From contig NW_004451005.1 of NCBI RefSeq assembly GCF_000321225.1, positions 1,211,991 to 1,275,990 of the forward strand: 64,000 nt of DNA. Direction: 5' to 3'. Source of the DNA: Odobenus rosmarus divergens. Its lineage: Eukaryota > Chordata > Mammalia > Carnivora > Odobenidae. The notes beneath the pieces are model-generated. The model did no database searches. It was not told the origin of the DNA and worked only from the letters and a program-made list of their open reading frames with translations. The first letter of the stretch is position 1; each line of letters starts with the position of its first letter. Position numbers and translations under genes: made by a program. Shown here piece by piece: positions 53,081-63,987 of this stretch.

Positions 53081-53672
53081 TTTAATGAACTAATTCACTG
53101 ATTTGCATGAACTTTAATTCAGATAGGTATTTGGAAGTAGTTAGCTTTGTGTGAGTTCATGTGGACTTTAATTTAGCCCTTAAGTATTTGAGGTAAGAGA
53201 ATAAAGGCATTAGGTTCCTTACAAGCTTGTTAGACTTCAGTTATCAGATTTGACCAGTGCAATCCATTGTTGTAGAAATAAGTTTGAGATTGATGTCAGA
53301 GCCAACCTAAGTTGACCTTGAGTCTTTTAACCACTTAGAACTACAGATTGAAGGAGAGGGTTAAAGTAGAAATCTGAGCTCTTTTTCATCCCTGAAATAG
53401 TTTCAACCAGCAGTGGGAAAGTACCAGAAATTTATCTTCCTTAGAATATATTTTAACATTCATTGATTTCACCTGTTAATTGAGTTATTTTCTTCCTGGT
53501 ATCCATTGCTTTTTTTCTTGAAAGCAAAATAGATATAGCTTTTACTGGGGGCCGGGGGGGAAGCAAACACATGAATACCTTGTAGGCATTTCTGTGGTGT
53601 TAATTTATCTTTTTTCTTTGTTTTTGTTTTTTTTTAAGTATAGATACTTAATTCATCTAAATCCATAACCTA

Positions 53673-53843
53673 GGGCTCCTGGGTGGCTCAGTTGGTTAGT
53701 CATGATCCCAGGGTGCTGGGATCTAGTCCCACATCGGGCTCCCTGCTCAGCAGGGAAGCCTGCTTCTCCTTCTCCCGCTCCCCCTGCTTGTGTTCCCTCT
53801 CTCACTGTGTCTTTCTTGTCAAATAAATAAAATGTTTAAAAAA
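53673..53843 (+). mobile_element. Can-SINE with deletion in tRNA-like region
   Basis: Head gggctcctgggtggctcagt joins directly to gtcatgatcccagggtgctg, losing about 20 bp between the two promoter boxes. Target duplication aaatccataaccta at 53659-53672 and 53844-53857. Confidence 0.93.
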
Positions 53844-54079
53844 AAATCCATAACCTACCTATAAGATGGATCTTAGTAGTGATTTAAATGGTATCTTGTG
53901 TGTAATGTATAGCTCAGAGAAAAACTGTTTTCTAGGGCCGAATCAAGCTCATTTTTCACAGGAATAGAGTGGGGTTTTTGTTATTGTTGTTGTTTGGCCA
54001 AATTATAAAATTTCAGTGAAATGCAGAGAAAATCCCCACCCTAAATGATAATTTTTCACTTCTTTTTAAAACAAAACAG

Positions 54080-54172
54080 GAAATTGAGAAGAGAAGAAGA
54101 ATAGAGGAAGCATACAAAAATGCCATGACAGAACTGAAGAAAAAATCCCACTTTGGAGGGCCAGATTATGAG
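54080..54172 (+). CDS. CERT1: CERT1 exon F: basic coiled-coil segment before FFAT
   Basis: This 93-nt, phase 0/0 exon encodes 31 residues (about 280-310), [10 protein letters not shown] through HFGGPDYE. It is a highly charged helix leading to the FFAT motif that binds ER VAP proteins; the FFAT motif is in the next exon, outside the window. The acceptor has a poor pyrimidine tract (aaaacaaaacag) and the donor is gtatga. The start of the exon differs from remembered human CERT (ETEKKRRT) at three of eight positions, which is unusual for this conserved protein. The rest, from EEAYKNAM on, matches. This is the last CERT1 exon I can find in the window. Confidence 0.95.
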
Positions 54173-54899
54173 GTATGAAGTTATATTTTTATTTTAGAAG
54201 GAGGAAAATATAGGCCATATCTGTCTCAAAAGTGATTAATTTTTAAATAATACTTTTATAGCCTTTAAATATTCTAGATATGTAGTATGTTCTTCAGTGT
54301 TTATTAAATGTATATTTCATAATATATAAATGTTAGGCTTATTCTGAAATAGATTTTTTTTTAATTGACTACAAAATTTAGTGTAGGCTTTTCAAAGACT
54401 CATTTATTAGGCCTGTCTGCATTATAGGACAAGTTTTTATCTTTCCTGTGGAGGACGGTAATTTTTAATGTTGTCTTCTAATTCTTGTTTTGCTTTTTTT
54501 AATAAACGCGACTTATGGAGGAAAACCCTGAGTACTATACAGACAAAAAGATTTTAGTGTGTGCTGTATATACTGTGAGGTCCTGTCCATAGCAGAGCTC
54601 AAACTGTCCTCATTGCCTTGTCCTTGTTGTTTGAAAATACCTGAAACCAACTTCTTTCCTCTTTTGTTTCTTTGTTGAACGATTAATAAATTCTCCCTCT
54701 CTATACACACACAGATATTAATATTTTATAAGCTGTTTTTCCACTATATTTCTTTAGAGGGAAAAGGTATAAGAAATATATTTGGTAATAGTCACTAATA
54801 TTGTTGATATTCCTGAAATGCATTTTAAAAATGGAGTGCTAAAGGGTATCATTGAGATAGAAGTAGAATGTTAAAAATTACGTTTAAAAATAGGGAAGA

Positions 54900-55104
54900 G
54901 GGGCTCCTGAGTGGCTCAGTCAGCTAAGCAAAACTCTTGGTTTCGCTCAGGTCAGGATCTCATGGATCTTAAGATCAAAGCCCCAAGTTGGGCTCTGTGC
55001 TCAACAGGAATTCTGCTTGAAGATTCTCTCCCTCTGCCACTCCCCCCACTCTTTTGCACTCATTCTCTCTCGCAAATAAATGGATAAATCTTTAAAAAAA
55101 AAAA
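54900..55104 (+). mobile_element. Can-SINE
   Basis: Head ggggctcctgagtggctcag, moderately diverged body, CT-rich segment and A-rich tail. It lies about 730 bp downstream of exon F. Confidence 0.9.
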
Positions 55105-55631
55105 ATTGAAGAAAAATTTCTCGCTGTTTTTAGAAAGGAAAAAAATAGAGTTGCTATTGACTGAGTATGTTTTATGTTGGAATTGATTTCCAGGTGTGGA
55201 AATTCATAATGATGAGACTTGAGCTGTAATATGTCACAGTTATTGAGCTGTCAATTATTCCTTCTAGAATGTGTAAAAAATCATATAATTAGCTACCCTC
55301 GGGATTTTAAAAAATAAGGTTACTGGAATATAAGCTATTACAATTTTATTTTTATTCTGAAGCTAAGCACATTGTTTTTGCTATTTTTGGTTTATTTTGG
55401 GGGTGAACTGTCAACTCTTTTAAATTACCTAATTTTTTTCATATTATAAGTAAAACCAGATGTTCATGTAGGAAGATTATAGAAAATACAAAAAGCCCAT
55501 GTGTTTAACAATATATGGTATCTCCTACCAGCCATATATAAGTGTAATTGTATGCTTGTTTATCTTCACTTCTGTCAACAAGGGTTTTGGGGGGAAGGAA
55601 GTTGGGGAAAAAGCAAGATGGAAAAAGGAGG

Positions 55632-56059
55632 TGATGTGGTTTTAGAATATATGTGAAGTTTGGTGGGGGGAGGTCTGGAGCCAACAGCCAGGAAAAGAAT
55701 TCTCCGGTGCAGAATGGTGGTTTTATTAAAGCACAGGGACAGGATCTTTGGGCAGAAAGAGCTGCTGTCCCTGGGGTTGTGAGGGGTGGCTGATTATATA
55801 CTATGGGGTTGGGGGAGGTTAGGAAAAAGGGAAGTTTCGAAAGGATTTTCCTATGTTAAAGAAGACTCACAGGATACTGGAGGCCTTGCCATTGTCAAGT
55901 TAAGGTTGTTTTTCCCTCTAACAAGGCATTAACATTAAGATAGTTGGGAGATTCCTGGAAGGATGTCACACGTGTCCCACCCAGGAATTAGGGGGTGGGG
56001 GGAGGTTGCAGGGTGTCAGCTTGTGCTTTGTCTTCAGCTTGCCTTCTGTTCCCTCATCA
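55632..56059 (-). repeat. ERV 3' LTR
   Basis: 428 bp beginning and ending with the inverted tgatg...catca. On the minus strand it carries the polyadenylation signal in gctttaataaaacc. It is highly similar to 62655-63071, with differences mainly near 55680-55710 and in small indels. Confidence 0.9.
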
Positions 56060-56070
56060 TTTACCCCCTG
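56060..56070 (-). other. ERV polypurine tract
   Basis: Directly beside the 3' LTR, the minus strand reads cagggggtaaa, the expected position of the plus-strand priming tract in a retrovirus. It is slightly degraded at the LTR end. Confidence 0.65.
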
Positions 56071-56463
56071 AACAATTTTGACCCTTAAATCTTCAAGGTC
56101 GTTGAAGGTGGAAGATCTCATCTTCTGTAACGTCTTCCTGCTGAATAGGGCATAGAGATGTCCCTACATATGGGTCAGGATTGGTCAGTTAGGGAACATA
56201 TAGGGGAGTTATGAAAGGGGAGGCAGCTGAATCCAACGAGGTCAACATAGATGAACCTCCTTGAGTAGAAAGGATCTGTTAGCTGGAAGTTATGGCATTG
56301 GAGAAGTCTTCACACTAGGAAGGGAGACACCAGAAATGACAAAATAAGGTTAATATTGGTCTGAATAAAAGACCTTGGATAGTTGACCTTTGATAATTTC
56401 CCTCCAGTTTAGGAGTTTTAAGCAATCACTACAGGAAGGAGATCATTTAAAGTGCCAACTTGA

Positions 56464-56650
56464 GGGTGCCTGGGTGGCTCAGTTGGTTAAGCGACTGCCT
56501 TCGGCTCAGGTCATGATCCTGTAGTCCTGGGATCAAGTCCCACATCGGGCTCCCTGCTCAGCGGGGAGTCTTCTTCTCCCTCTGACCCTCCCCCCTCTCA
56601 TGCTCTCTCTATCTCATTCTCTCTCTCAAATAAATCTTTAAAAAAAAAAA
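56464..56650 (+). mobile_element. Can-SINE inside the ERV
   Basis: Full-length copy with perfect 15-bp target duplication aaagtgccaacttga at 56449-56463 and 56651-56665. It is inserted in the 3' part of the minus-strand provirus, so it is younger than the ERV. Confidence 0.95.
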
Positions 56651-56959
56651 AAAGTGCCAACTTGAGTATTCATGTCAGTTAGAAACCCAGAAATATTTTT
56701 GTGGTAGTCTAGAATGTATACACAGCATTGTTTTTATGATAGCGCAAGTTTTGTAAAACTACTTCACGCATTTGTATTACTTTCGTATTTAATAGAGAAA
56801 TGCTATTTTGAGTGTCATTTAGGGCTTTGACCATGTACTTAAGAGTTTTCATGTGCCAAACAATCTCCAGTCTCAAAGAGGGAACAAAGATGGTTGGTTG
56901 CTAGGTGTGGTCATACCAATGTCACACAAAACATGTCCACCATTGTTTTAAATTTGGAA

Positions 56960-57170
56960 GGTTAGCTGGGTTGGTAATTGTTTTAATAATGTGTCTATGC
57001 CTCCAGGCAAAACCCAGAGTACAATGACCTATCCAGCCTGGGGGAAGCTATGGACAAGTTAGAGTCGCATAGCCATTGGGTCCCAGCAAGGAGCCAGTCA
57101 TATAATACTGGGCCTCTTTGAAGTGTAGTCGGGATTTCAAGGGCTACTCGGTTTTGGAGGGCCATCCTTT
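56960..57170 (-). pseudogene. ERV env transmembrane remnant
   Basis: On the minus strand a short segment at about 57150-57166 resembles the LQNR-containing start of the conserved class I transmembrane-subunit region. What follows lacks the usual disulfide-loop cysteines in order, so the region is decayed. It comes less than 100 bp after the RNase H remnant, implying loss of integrase and the surface subunit. Not functional. Confidence 0.5.
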
Positions 57171-57239
57171 AAATTTGTGTAATAATTTCAAGCCCATATT
57201 TGATTGGGGAGTTATGTCTTGACAATAATCCCCTTTTCT

Positions 57240-57800
57240 TTAAGTTGCTCCATACGGCATATAGTACTAGGAAGGCATATTTGGAGTCACTGTAGATATT
57301 AATTTTTAAGACTTCTGCCAATTGTAAAGCACAGGTGGGCGCTGTTAATTCTGCTTTGGGGAGATGTATTTGCTGACAGGGCTTTGGCCTCAGCAGTCTG
57401 AGTTGACTGACTATAGCATACCCGGTTTTTCTTACCCCTCTTTTTCATGAAGCTGCTGCCATTGGTAAACCAACTGTCACCTGCATTTTTAATAGGGGCA
57501 TCTTAAATCTGGTCAGCTAGAATAAACAAGATCAATAACCTCTGAACAGTTATGTTCTATACTACATAAGTATGATGGTCAGGTCCAGGCCTAAGGGTAG
57601 CTGGGTTTAAAGTTTGACAGGTTTTAAATATATTTCAGGCATATCTATAAGCATTGCCTAGTGTTTAGTAAGTCAGTTTCCCATAATCTCTTGGTGGCTT
57701 TTGGTCTCTAAGACACTCTGGACCTGATGTGAGGTCATTACAGTTGGTCATTGTCCCAAAGTAAGCTTTGAGGCTCCTACCAAAAAGACTTATATGCTTG
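57240..57800 (-). pseudogene. ERV pol remnant: connection and RNase H
   Basis: On the minus strand about 57560-57800 resembles the pol connection region, and about 57240-57480 resembles RNase H. The clearest motif is YSDSKYAF at about 57272-57296, the gammaretrovirus-type RNase H signature containing a catalytic aspartate. Stops and frame changes interrupt it throughout. No intact reverse transcriptase active-site motif was found in the adjoining 57.8-58.5 kb. Confidence 0.7.
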
Positions 57801-58770
57801 GCTAGAGCCTCTATTTGCATTTGTACCTCAATAGAGGTGGCTTCTAGGGTAAATATGACTAAGGGATAATTCCATCTCTTTGAGGTAAGGCATTAATATC
57901 CTAATTACAAGGAATTACTGGCAAATGAGAGAAGACTTATCAAGAGATAAGGGCATCCAAGTACATCATCCAATCCAGTCATAAAGAAAGTAGGGCCATC
58001 CATTATCTCCACAGGTCCATAGTTAACCCTATGGAGTGGGGTGTGCTCTGGCTTTTAGGGAAGGATTTTGTCATCTCAGCCACACACAACTGGTCAAGGT
58101 GCTAGTTGAGTTATATAATTGTTGGGAAATTAATCCTAAATAATCATATGCCCATGGGGTTCTGTTATTATCCCCACAGAATAACATGCAATAAGATTAT
58201 CTATACAGGAGCTATTGTGTAGAAACAGAAAAGCTATTTCTGTGAAATTTACCTCAAGTTGTCTAGCTTAAGCAAACAACATCTAAGGACAATCAAAACT
58301 AAAGGAGCGTTATTGAAACATAATTTTTCTCTTTAACCCTCATTTCCAGAGATAGCCAAATCAAGACTACTTCTTTTGTAAAACAAGTCCAATTTTAACA
58401 AACCTGGCATAAAATTATTTACGTAAGCTCAGCAAGAATAATGATCGTATACATCTTTTAGAATCTGCTCTGCTGGAACCTTTATGAGGAATCTCTAGGT
58501 TGAACTTTTAGTAGCCTCTCCAGGCCAGAAGCCAAGCCAAGTACTTGCCATCAGACATGCCTGCAATACCTGTAGATTTGAGCGAATTCCTCTTCACGAG
58601 GTCCCCAAAGTATCCTGAGGTTCCTGCACCTGCCAGGAAGTGACATTCTTTACTCACCTGGTGAGGCTGTTGGTAACTCTGTAAGCAAGGTATCAGGCCA
58701 ACATTTCCAAGGGGCTTTATGGCTCCAGGTTTCATAAAGTCAGTCTTAGTTCCTTAAAGGTGTTTGGTCA

Positions 58771-58967
58771 GGGGCGCCTGGGTGGCTCAGTTGTTAAGCG
58801 TCTGCCTTTGGCTCAGGTCATCCCAGGATCCTGGGATCGAGCCCCACATCGGGCTCGCTGCTCGTCGGGAAGCCTGCTTCTCCCTCTCCCACTCCCCCTG
58901 CTTGTGTTCCTGCTCTCTCTCTCTCTCCCTCTCGCTCTCTGTCAAATAAATAAAATCTTGAAAAAAA
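58771..58967 (+). mobile_element. Can-SINE inside the ERV
   Basis: Near-consensus element starting ggggcgcctgggtggctcag. Perfect 15-bp target duplication aaaggtgtttggtca at 58756-58770 and 58968-58982. Confidence 0.95.
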
Positions 58968-60829
58968 AAAGGTGTTTGGTCATATCTGAGTCTATGCATG
59001 TCTCTCAAATATGACATTCCAGTCAAAGCCTTGGTAAAATAACCAACATTTCCAATGGTGTCCTGTTACAAGGAGAAGATTCTTACTGAACTTATGCAAA
59101 TGATTATGATTGCCATGGATGAACGAACACTTACTGAGACCTTTTGAATGAGAGAGTTCAGGTAGAGAGAAAAGTTACATGCTTTAATTTGCTTTATTAT
59201 TATTTCTGTATATTACTGATGTCTTAAGAGAAAGTCTTAGTCTGGAAGAGCAAATAGTAAAGAGCCAGCAGTTTTTCAAACGAGAGTCACAACACTATAA
59301 TCTTTTAGTTCATTTAGTCCCATATTACTAATTCTTGTTTAGTTTGAATGCAGCCTTAGTTCTCCTTGAAGATGAAACATTTTACAAGAGAATAGCTATA
59401 AATGACAAGACTAAAAAATGGACATGGTTAAACATCTGATGAGAGGTTACAATGTAGCTGGCAAGGAAATCTGGTTATTTCTGTGACACATAACACTTTA
59501 ATAATCAAAATGGAGTGATGATGACCTTTTACCAAAAGGTAACATACCAAACAAACAAGCCTAATTAGTCAACGAGACTTAGTTCATGATTTAAATCTTG
59601 GGCAAGTTTGTTAAAACCTTAGAAAGTTTTAAAGCACATACCTAAATAGGATTAGGATGATAAAGACCTGATAAAGGCAAAACATAAACTGGTTTTCTGA
59701 GCAGACAAAAGAGAAAAAAACCGTTGTTTACATTTTCTTATCAAAAGCAGACAACAATTCAAGAAAACTTGTCTTTTTGAAGAGAGAAAGCAGACTTTCA
59801 AGCTTATACCAATGTACTTGAAAATCCACTCATTTCAATCTTAAGGTCCATCCTGACCACACCTAAAATTCCGTTCCAAAGTTGTCCCATCACAAACCTT
59901 TACAGCTTTCTTTTGCATTCAGATTTTGTCCCAAGCCATCTCTTCAAACAACCATCTTATTTAGGACAAAATTACCTTCTTTTACCTTCATTCCCATTCC
60001 TTATTCCTTCCTTACATATCTTCTACTTTCTGTATACAGAGTTGTTTCCCTTATTTCCATCAGTCTTAATTACATTTAGCAGAATTTTGCACTCTTAGAA
60101 ACCTTAGTCTCCAGTGAAGACTAAGTAGTAACCAATTGTGGTCTGTTACACCAGAATTCTTTAGATGGCAAATTTATCAATCAATTAAGCACAAAACATG
60201 CTTACCAACAGATTTAAACATCCTTAGTTCCTTTGCAGTAAGAAGTCAAAAGCACAAACTTACATCCAGTAATCAATGATTTAGCCCTTTTATCCTATTT
60301 GGAAGAGACCTAGATGTCCAGCAAATTTAATCCCATTTATCATCCAAGCAAAACTTTAAAGTTTCGGGTTACCAGAGACTTTGAAAGCTATCTTAACAAT
60401 TACCCATGAAAACTTTGAGACAATCATCATTTTAGTCATCTTTTTACTAAACAATTTGCAAAGAGATAACACGAGCTTATTTTACCTTCAGCAAACCTGG
60501 ATAGAATAAAAGTTTCACGTTTACTGCTGATAACTTAAAAGACATGTCTATCTTAATTAAACCAACAACCTTAAATTAGTTTAAATATTGAATTATGTTC
60601 CACCTGGATCCTCCTCATTGTCAGTTTTTACCTGAGACACTAGTGGGGAAATCTGAAGTAGGTGGTATTAAGTCTAGGGGGTGCTCTTCTTGCTCCTTGA
60701 CAGTGAAGGGAGAAGGAGCCATGATGCCTGAGGTACTGAGGATGGTCTAGAAGCCAGTTATGCAGATCGCACCCAAGGTGGTGCAAAAACAGGAGAAGGG
60801 GGAGGGGGAGACAGAAGAGGCAAAGTGCT

Positions 60830-61031
60830 GGGGCGCCTGGGTGGCTCAGTCGTTAAGCGTCTGCCTTCAGCTCAGGACATGATCCCAGGTTCCTGGGATC
60901 GAGCCCCGCGTCGGGCTCCCTGCTGCACAGGAAGCCTGCTTCTCCCTCTCCCCCTCCCCCTGCTTGTGTTACCTCTCTCGCTGTCTCTCTCTCTCTGTCA
61001 AATAAATAAAATCTTAAAAAAAAAAAAAAAA
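60830..61031 (+). mobile_element. Can-SINE inside the ERV
   Basis: Near-consensus element starting ggggcgcctgggtggctcag. Perfect 12-bp target duplication aggcaaagtgct at 60818-60829 and 61032-61043. Confidence 0.95.
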
Positions 61032-61429
61032 AGGCAAAGTGCTGCCAGAAGGTAGGGAGAGGGTTCCCGGTTCTAGAGCTTACCAGCTCCAACAGAGGAG
61101 CAGACGCCATGTTTCCCCGCCAACAAGGGGGGAATAAGCAGTCCATGTCAGCCAAGAGAAGACAGGGAATTTCCCCAAAACAAAGGGAGTTTCAGCAGCT
61201 GCTTGGGAATATTCCTTAAGGTCCTTGTCCTGAGGTAGACTAACCACAGATGGCTCCAGTTATAGCCATTAACCCGGGAAATGAGGAAGAAGCCCCTACA
61301 TCTATTAGGAAGAACAGTGAGAGAGAGTCAGAGTCCCCTTTGGGATGGCCTGTGTTTCCTCCAGCAAACCTGGGTTTACTTGGAGGGGCCTATTTAGATA
61401 ATTATCATCCAGTATGTTGTGGGGGCGGG

Positions 61430-61687
61430 TTACAAGCCAACACATTCGGGCAAACACATTCTGCAAGAGGCCCTTAGGTCGGGGTCCTGGTGTAGAGCAG
61501 CGAAGGCCCATGTACAAGCAGTGAAGGTACCATAGGTCCATTTGCCCTGTTTCCTGCAGAAGAGATCTAACTGACAGATCCTGAGGCCATGCAGTGTTAC
61601 AGGAGCTCGGTCCTTTCCTAAATTTTGCAACCTGAATTGTTTCCAGTAGGTTAAAAGGCACCCCAAGGGAGAGTCCTTGGGAACCAA
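61430..61687 (-). pseudogene. ERV gag matrix remnant
   Basis: An open minus-strand stretch of about 85 codons begins near the expected gag start. It reads SPLGCLLTYWKQF and then a WPQ/LDLF-like order (split between frames), the layout of class I ERV matrix proteins. Frameshifts separate the conserved blocks between this frame and an overlapping 165-codon frame (61305-61802). It is broken and not expected to make Gag. Confidence 0.6.
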
Positions 61688-62634
61688 AGAAGAAGCCTAC
61701 TGAGGCCATGCTCCCAGAAAAGTAAAGAAGGTCCATTACCAAATCCCCCCTGGCTCCCAGGTGGCGTCCCACGCAGGTTATGTCAGAGGTTTCGTGTGTC
61801 AAAAGAGGCGTCCCTCAAACAAAAATCACTATTGATCACCATCCTGCCTTCCTGTGAAGGCATTCCTGCCATAAAAGGCCCTGAAGGGATGCCGGCATCC
61901 CTCCCCCCCACATCACATCCTAGGCTGCCTATGGGTGCCTGGTGAACGGACTGAAAAACATGCTGTGCCGTCCTGTGCCCTGATGGTTGCATACTGCTCT
62001 GCCATTTCTAACCCATGGAAAATACTGGAAAAGTTTTACAAGGGGGAAATTACTAAATTTTGTAGCTTTAAGTAGTAGAGGATCTTGATGGGAAATAGTA
62101 AAAATGGAAATCCATCATGGTCTAAGTGACATTCCAACACATGTGGTCTTTATAGTCAACTTCCCTGGGAAATGGTCCCCAGTTGGGTTTTAATTCCATC
62201 TGGTACTGGTTTCAGCTGGCTCGCAGTGGAGGTCCCATGGCCAGAAGCAGCTAGACCAGGGATGTGGAGGGGATCACATTAGATCAGTCAGGAGGAAACT
62301 TCACATGGGAGTCTTAAGGTTGGCAGCCATCCTGGTGACTTAGGTGTCCCCAAGACTGACAACTTTTGTATATAGGACAGGAATAGAGAATGGGCCTCAA
62401 GTTTCTGGGTCTTATTACCATCCTGGACAGGGTACTAACTTCCAGCCAAAAGGCAGGCTTTCTCCTCCCCATAGAGTAGCCATCGGCTAGAGGATTGCAG
62501 CCCGATCAATTGACATGAAAATGTTCCAGTAAGACCATACTCCTTGAAGAGCAACAGAAATTGAAAGTAAAGGAAAAGAGAAAGTACTCACCAAGTTTGT
62601 ACCGAAGCTCAGAGTTCAGATGCAAAGACTCAAA

Positions 62635-62652
62635 GCCCCACGTTGGGCACCA
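62635..62652 (-). other. ERV primer binding site, lysine tRNA type
   Basis: Two bases inside the 5' LTR, the minus strand reads tggtgcccaacgtggggc. This is complementary to the 3' end of tRNA-Lys (CTT-type) with one mismatch, and resembles the HERV-K/MPMV-type primer site rather than the proline site of many gammaretroviruses. Confidence 0.82.
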
Positions 62653-62654
62653 TA

Positions 62655-63071
62655 TGATGTGGTTTTGGAATATAGGTGAAGTTTGGTGAGGGGAGGTCTG
62701 GAGTCAAGAAGGAATTCTTGAGACGTCTCTGGTGTAGAATGGTGGTTTTATTAAAGCACAGGGACAGGACCCTTGGGCAGAAAGAGCTGCTGCCCCTGGG
62801 ATTGTGAGGGGTGGCTGATTATATACTATGGGGAGGTTAGGAAAAAAGGAGGTTTCAAAAGGATTTTCATGTGTTAAAGAAGACTCACAGGATACTGGAG
62901 GCCTTGCCATTGTCAAAGTTGTTTTCTCCTTTAGCAAGGCATTAACATTAAGATAGTTGGGAGATTCCTGGAAGGATGTCACACATGTCCCACCCAGGAA
63001 TAGGGGGTGGGGGGAGGTTGTAGGGTGTCAGCTTGTGCTTTGTCTTCAGCTTGCCTTCTGTTCCCTCATCA
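62655..63071 (-). repeat. ERV 5' LTR
   Basis: 417-bp partner of the LTR at 55632-56059 with the same ends and internal order, including the minus-strand AATAAA segment. As the transcription-proximal LTR on the minus strand it would once have held the viral promoter. Promoter activity today is not judged. Confidence 0.9.
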
Positions 63072-63099
63072 GAGGTACGTTGTGCTAATAAGTACATTT

Positions 63100-63760
63100 G
63101 TTAACTAGTTTCAGATTTTTTTAAATTATTTATTGATATGATTAGGTAGACTTTCTTAAAAAAAAAGTTTACTGGTCATTTGCATTTCTTCTTTAATGAC
63201 TCACTTATCCATGCCCCTTAATATTTTTATCTGGTTTTGGGGTTTTTTTTCCTCTGTTGATTTAGAAGATGTGGAGGATTAGCTTTTCATTTTTCAATTA
63301 TTTTTTTCCTTTTTTAGTTTTTTAAACTTTTGATTGTTGGTTTTGTCATATAAAAGTTTTATACTTTCATGTAATTAATCCCTCAGTCTTTTGATGTACT
63401 TATTTCTACATTTGGTATCATGCTTAAAAAAAACATTCCCTACTTTAAATAATTATATTTACTGGGTTTTTAATGGTCTCTTCTAAATATATTGTTAGTA
63501 CATCTGGATTTTTTAAGATTATGGTATAATGTAGGAATCTGTATTTTATTTTAGTGGCATTTGTTGAATAAACGATCATTTTTCCATCCATCTGAAATGT
63601 ACTTCCCTCTTTCTTTTTTAAAGAAGAAAATGGTTAAGGGTACTTCAGGTTTTTTCTCACTGACCCCCTGTGGTATCAAGTTAAATATCCAGTTCTTAAG
63701 TGAACTAGGGCCTTTAGGGCCTCTGTTTTTATACTTTTTTTCCCCTTCCTTTTGATATTT
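63100..63760 (-). repeat. Old L1-like fragment, antisense
   Basis: tactggtcatttgcatttct, tcatataaaagttttatact and gtggcatttgttgaataaac are phrases of antisense old L1. It begins just after the ERV target duplication. Confidence 0.5.
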
Positions 63761-63777
63761 TGAGCCTTCTATATTCT

Positions 63778-63987
63778 TTTTTTTCTTTTAGATTTTTTTT
63801 TTAATTTATTTATTTGACAGCGATATAGCGAGAGAGGGAACACAAGCAGGGGGAGTGGGAGAGGAGGAAGCAGGCTTCCTGCTGAGCAGGGAGTCCGAGA
63901 TGCAGATGTGGAGCTCCATCCCAGGACCCTGGGATCACGACCTGAGCCAAAGGCAGACGCTTAATGACTGAGCCACCCAGGCACCCC
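63778..63987 (-). mobile_element. Can-SINE, antisense, at window edge
   Basis: Poly-T and tail complement at left, GA-rich body, head complement gagccacccaggcacccc at right. Flanking ctatattct at 63769-63777 and 63987-63995. Confidence 0.92.

Larger units (their letters stand above)
55632..63071 (-). mobile_element. Defective endogenous retrovirus with two LTRs, antisense to CERT1
   Basis: Two related direct-repeat LTRs bound about 6.6 kb of internal sequence. Flanks carry the same 4 bp, gagg, at 55628-55631 and 63072-63075, a target duplication length typical of gammaretrovirus-like (class I) elements. Reading the minus strand, the order is LTR, primer site, gag matrix-like remnant, broken pol with RNase H signature, env transmembrane-like remnant, polypurine tract, LTR. 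All frames are interrupted by stops and deletions; integrase and the env surface unit appear to be missing. Three Can-SINEs have inserted into it. The LTRs differ by substitutions and small indels, so the insertion is old. It is not capable of coding for virus. Confidence 0.88.

Noticed and set aside
58508..58735. 75-codon minus-strand frame in the ERV, considered as a nucleocapsid zinc knuckle or protease
   Set aside because: The cysteine/histidine spacing is incomplete and no D-S/T-G motif is clear, so I leave it unassigned.
61305..61802. 165-codon minus-strand open frame that might be a host gene
   Set aside because: It lies inside the ERV between the 5' LTR and pol, and parts match gag matrix layout only when frames are shifted; it is a decayed viral remnant.
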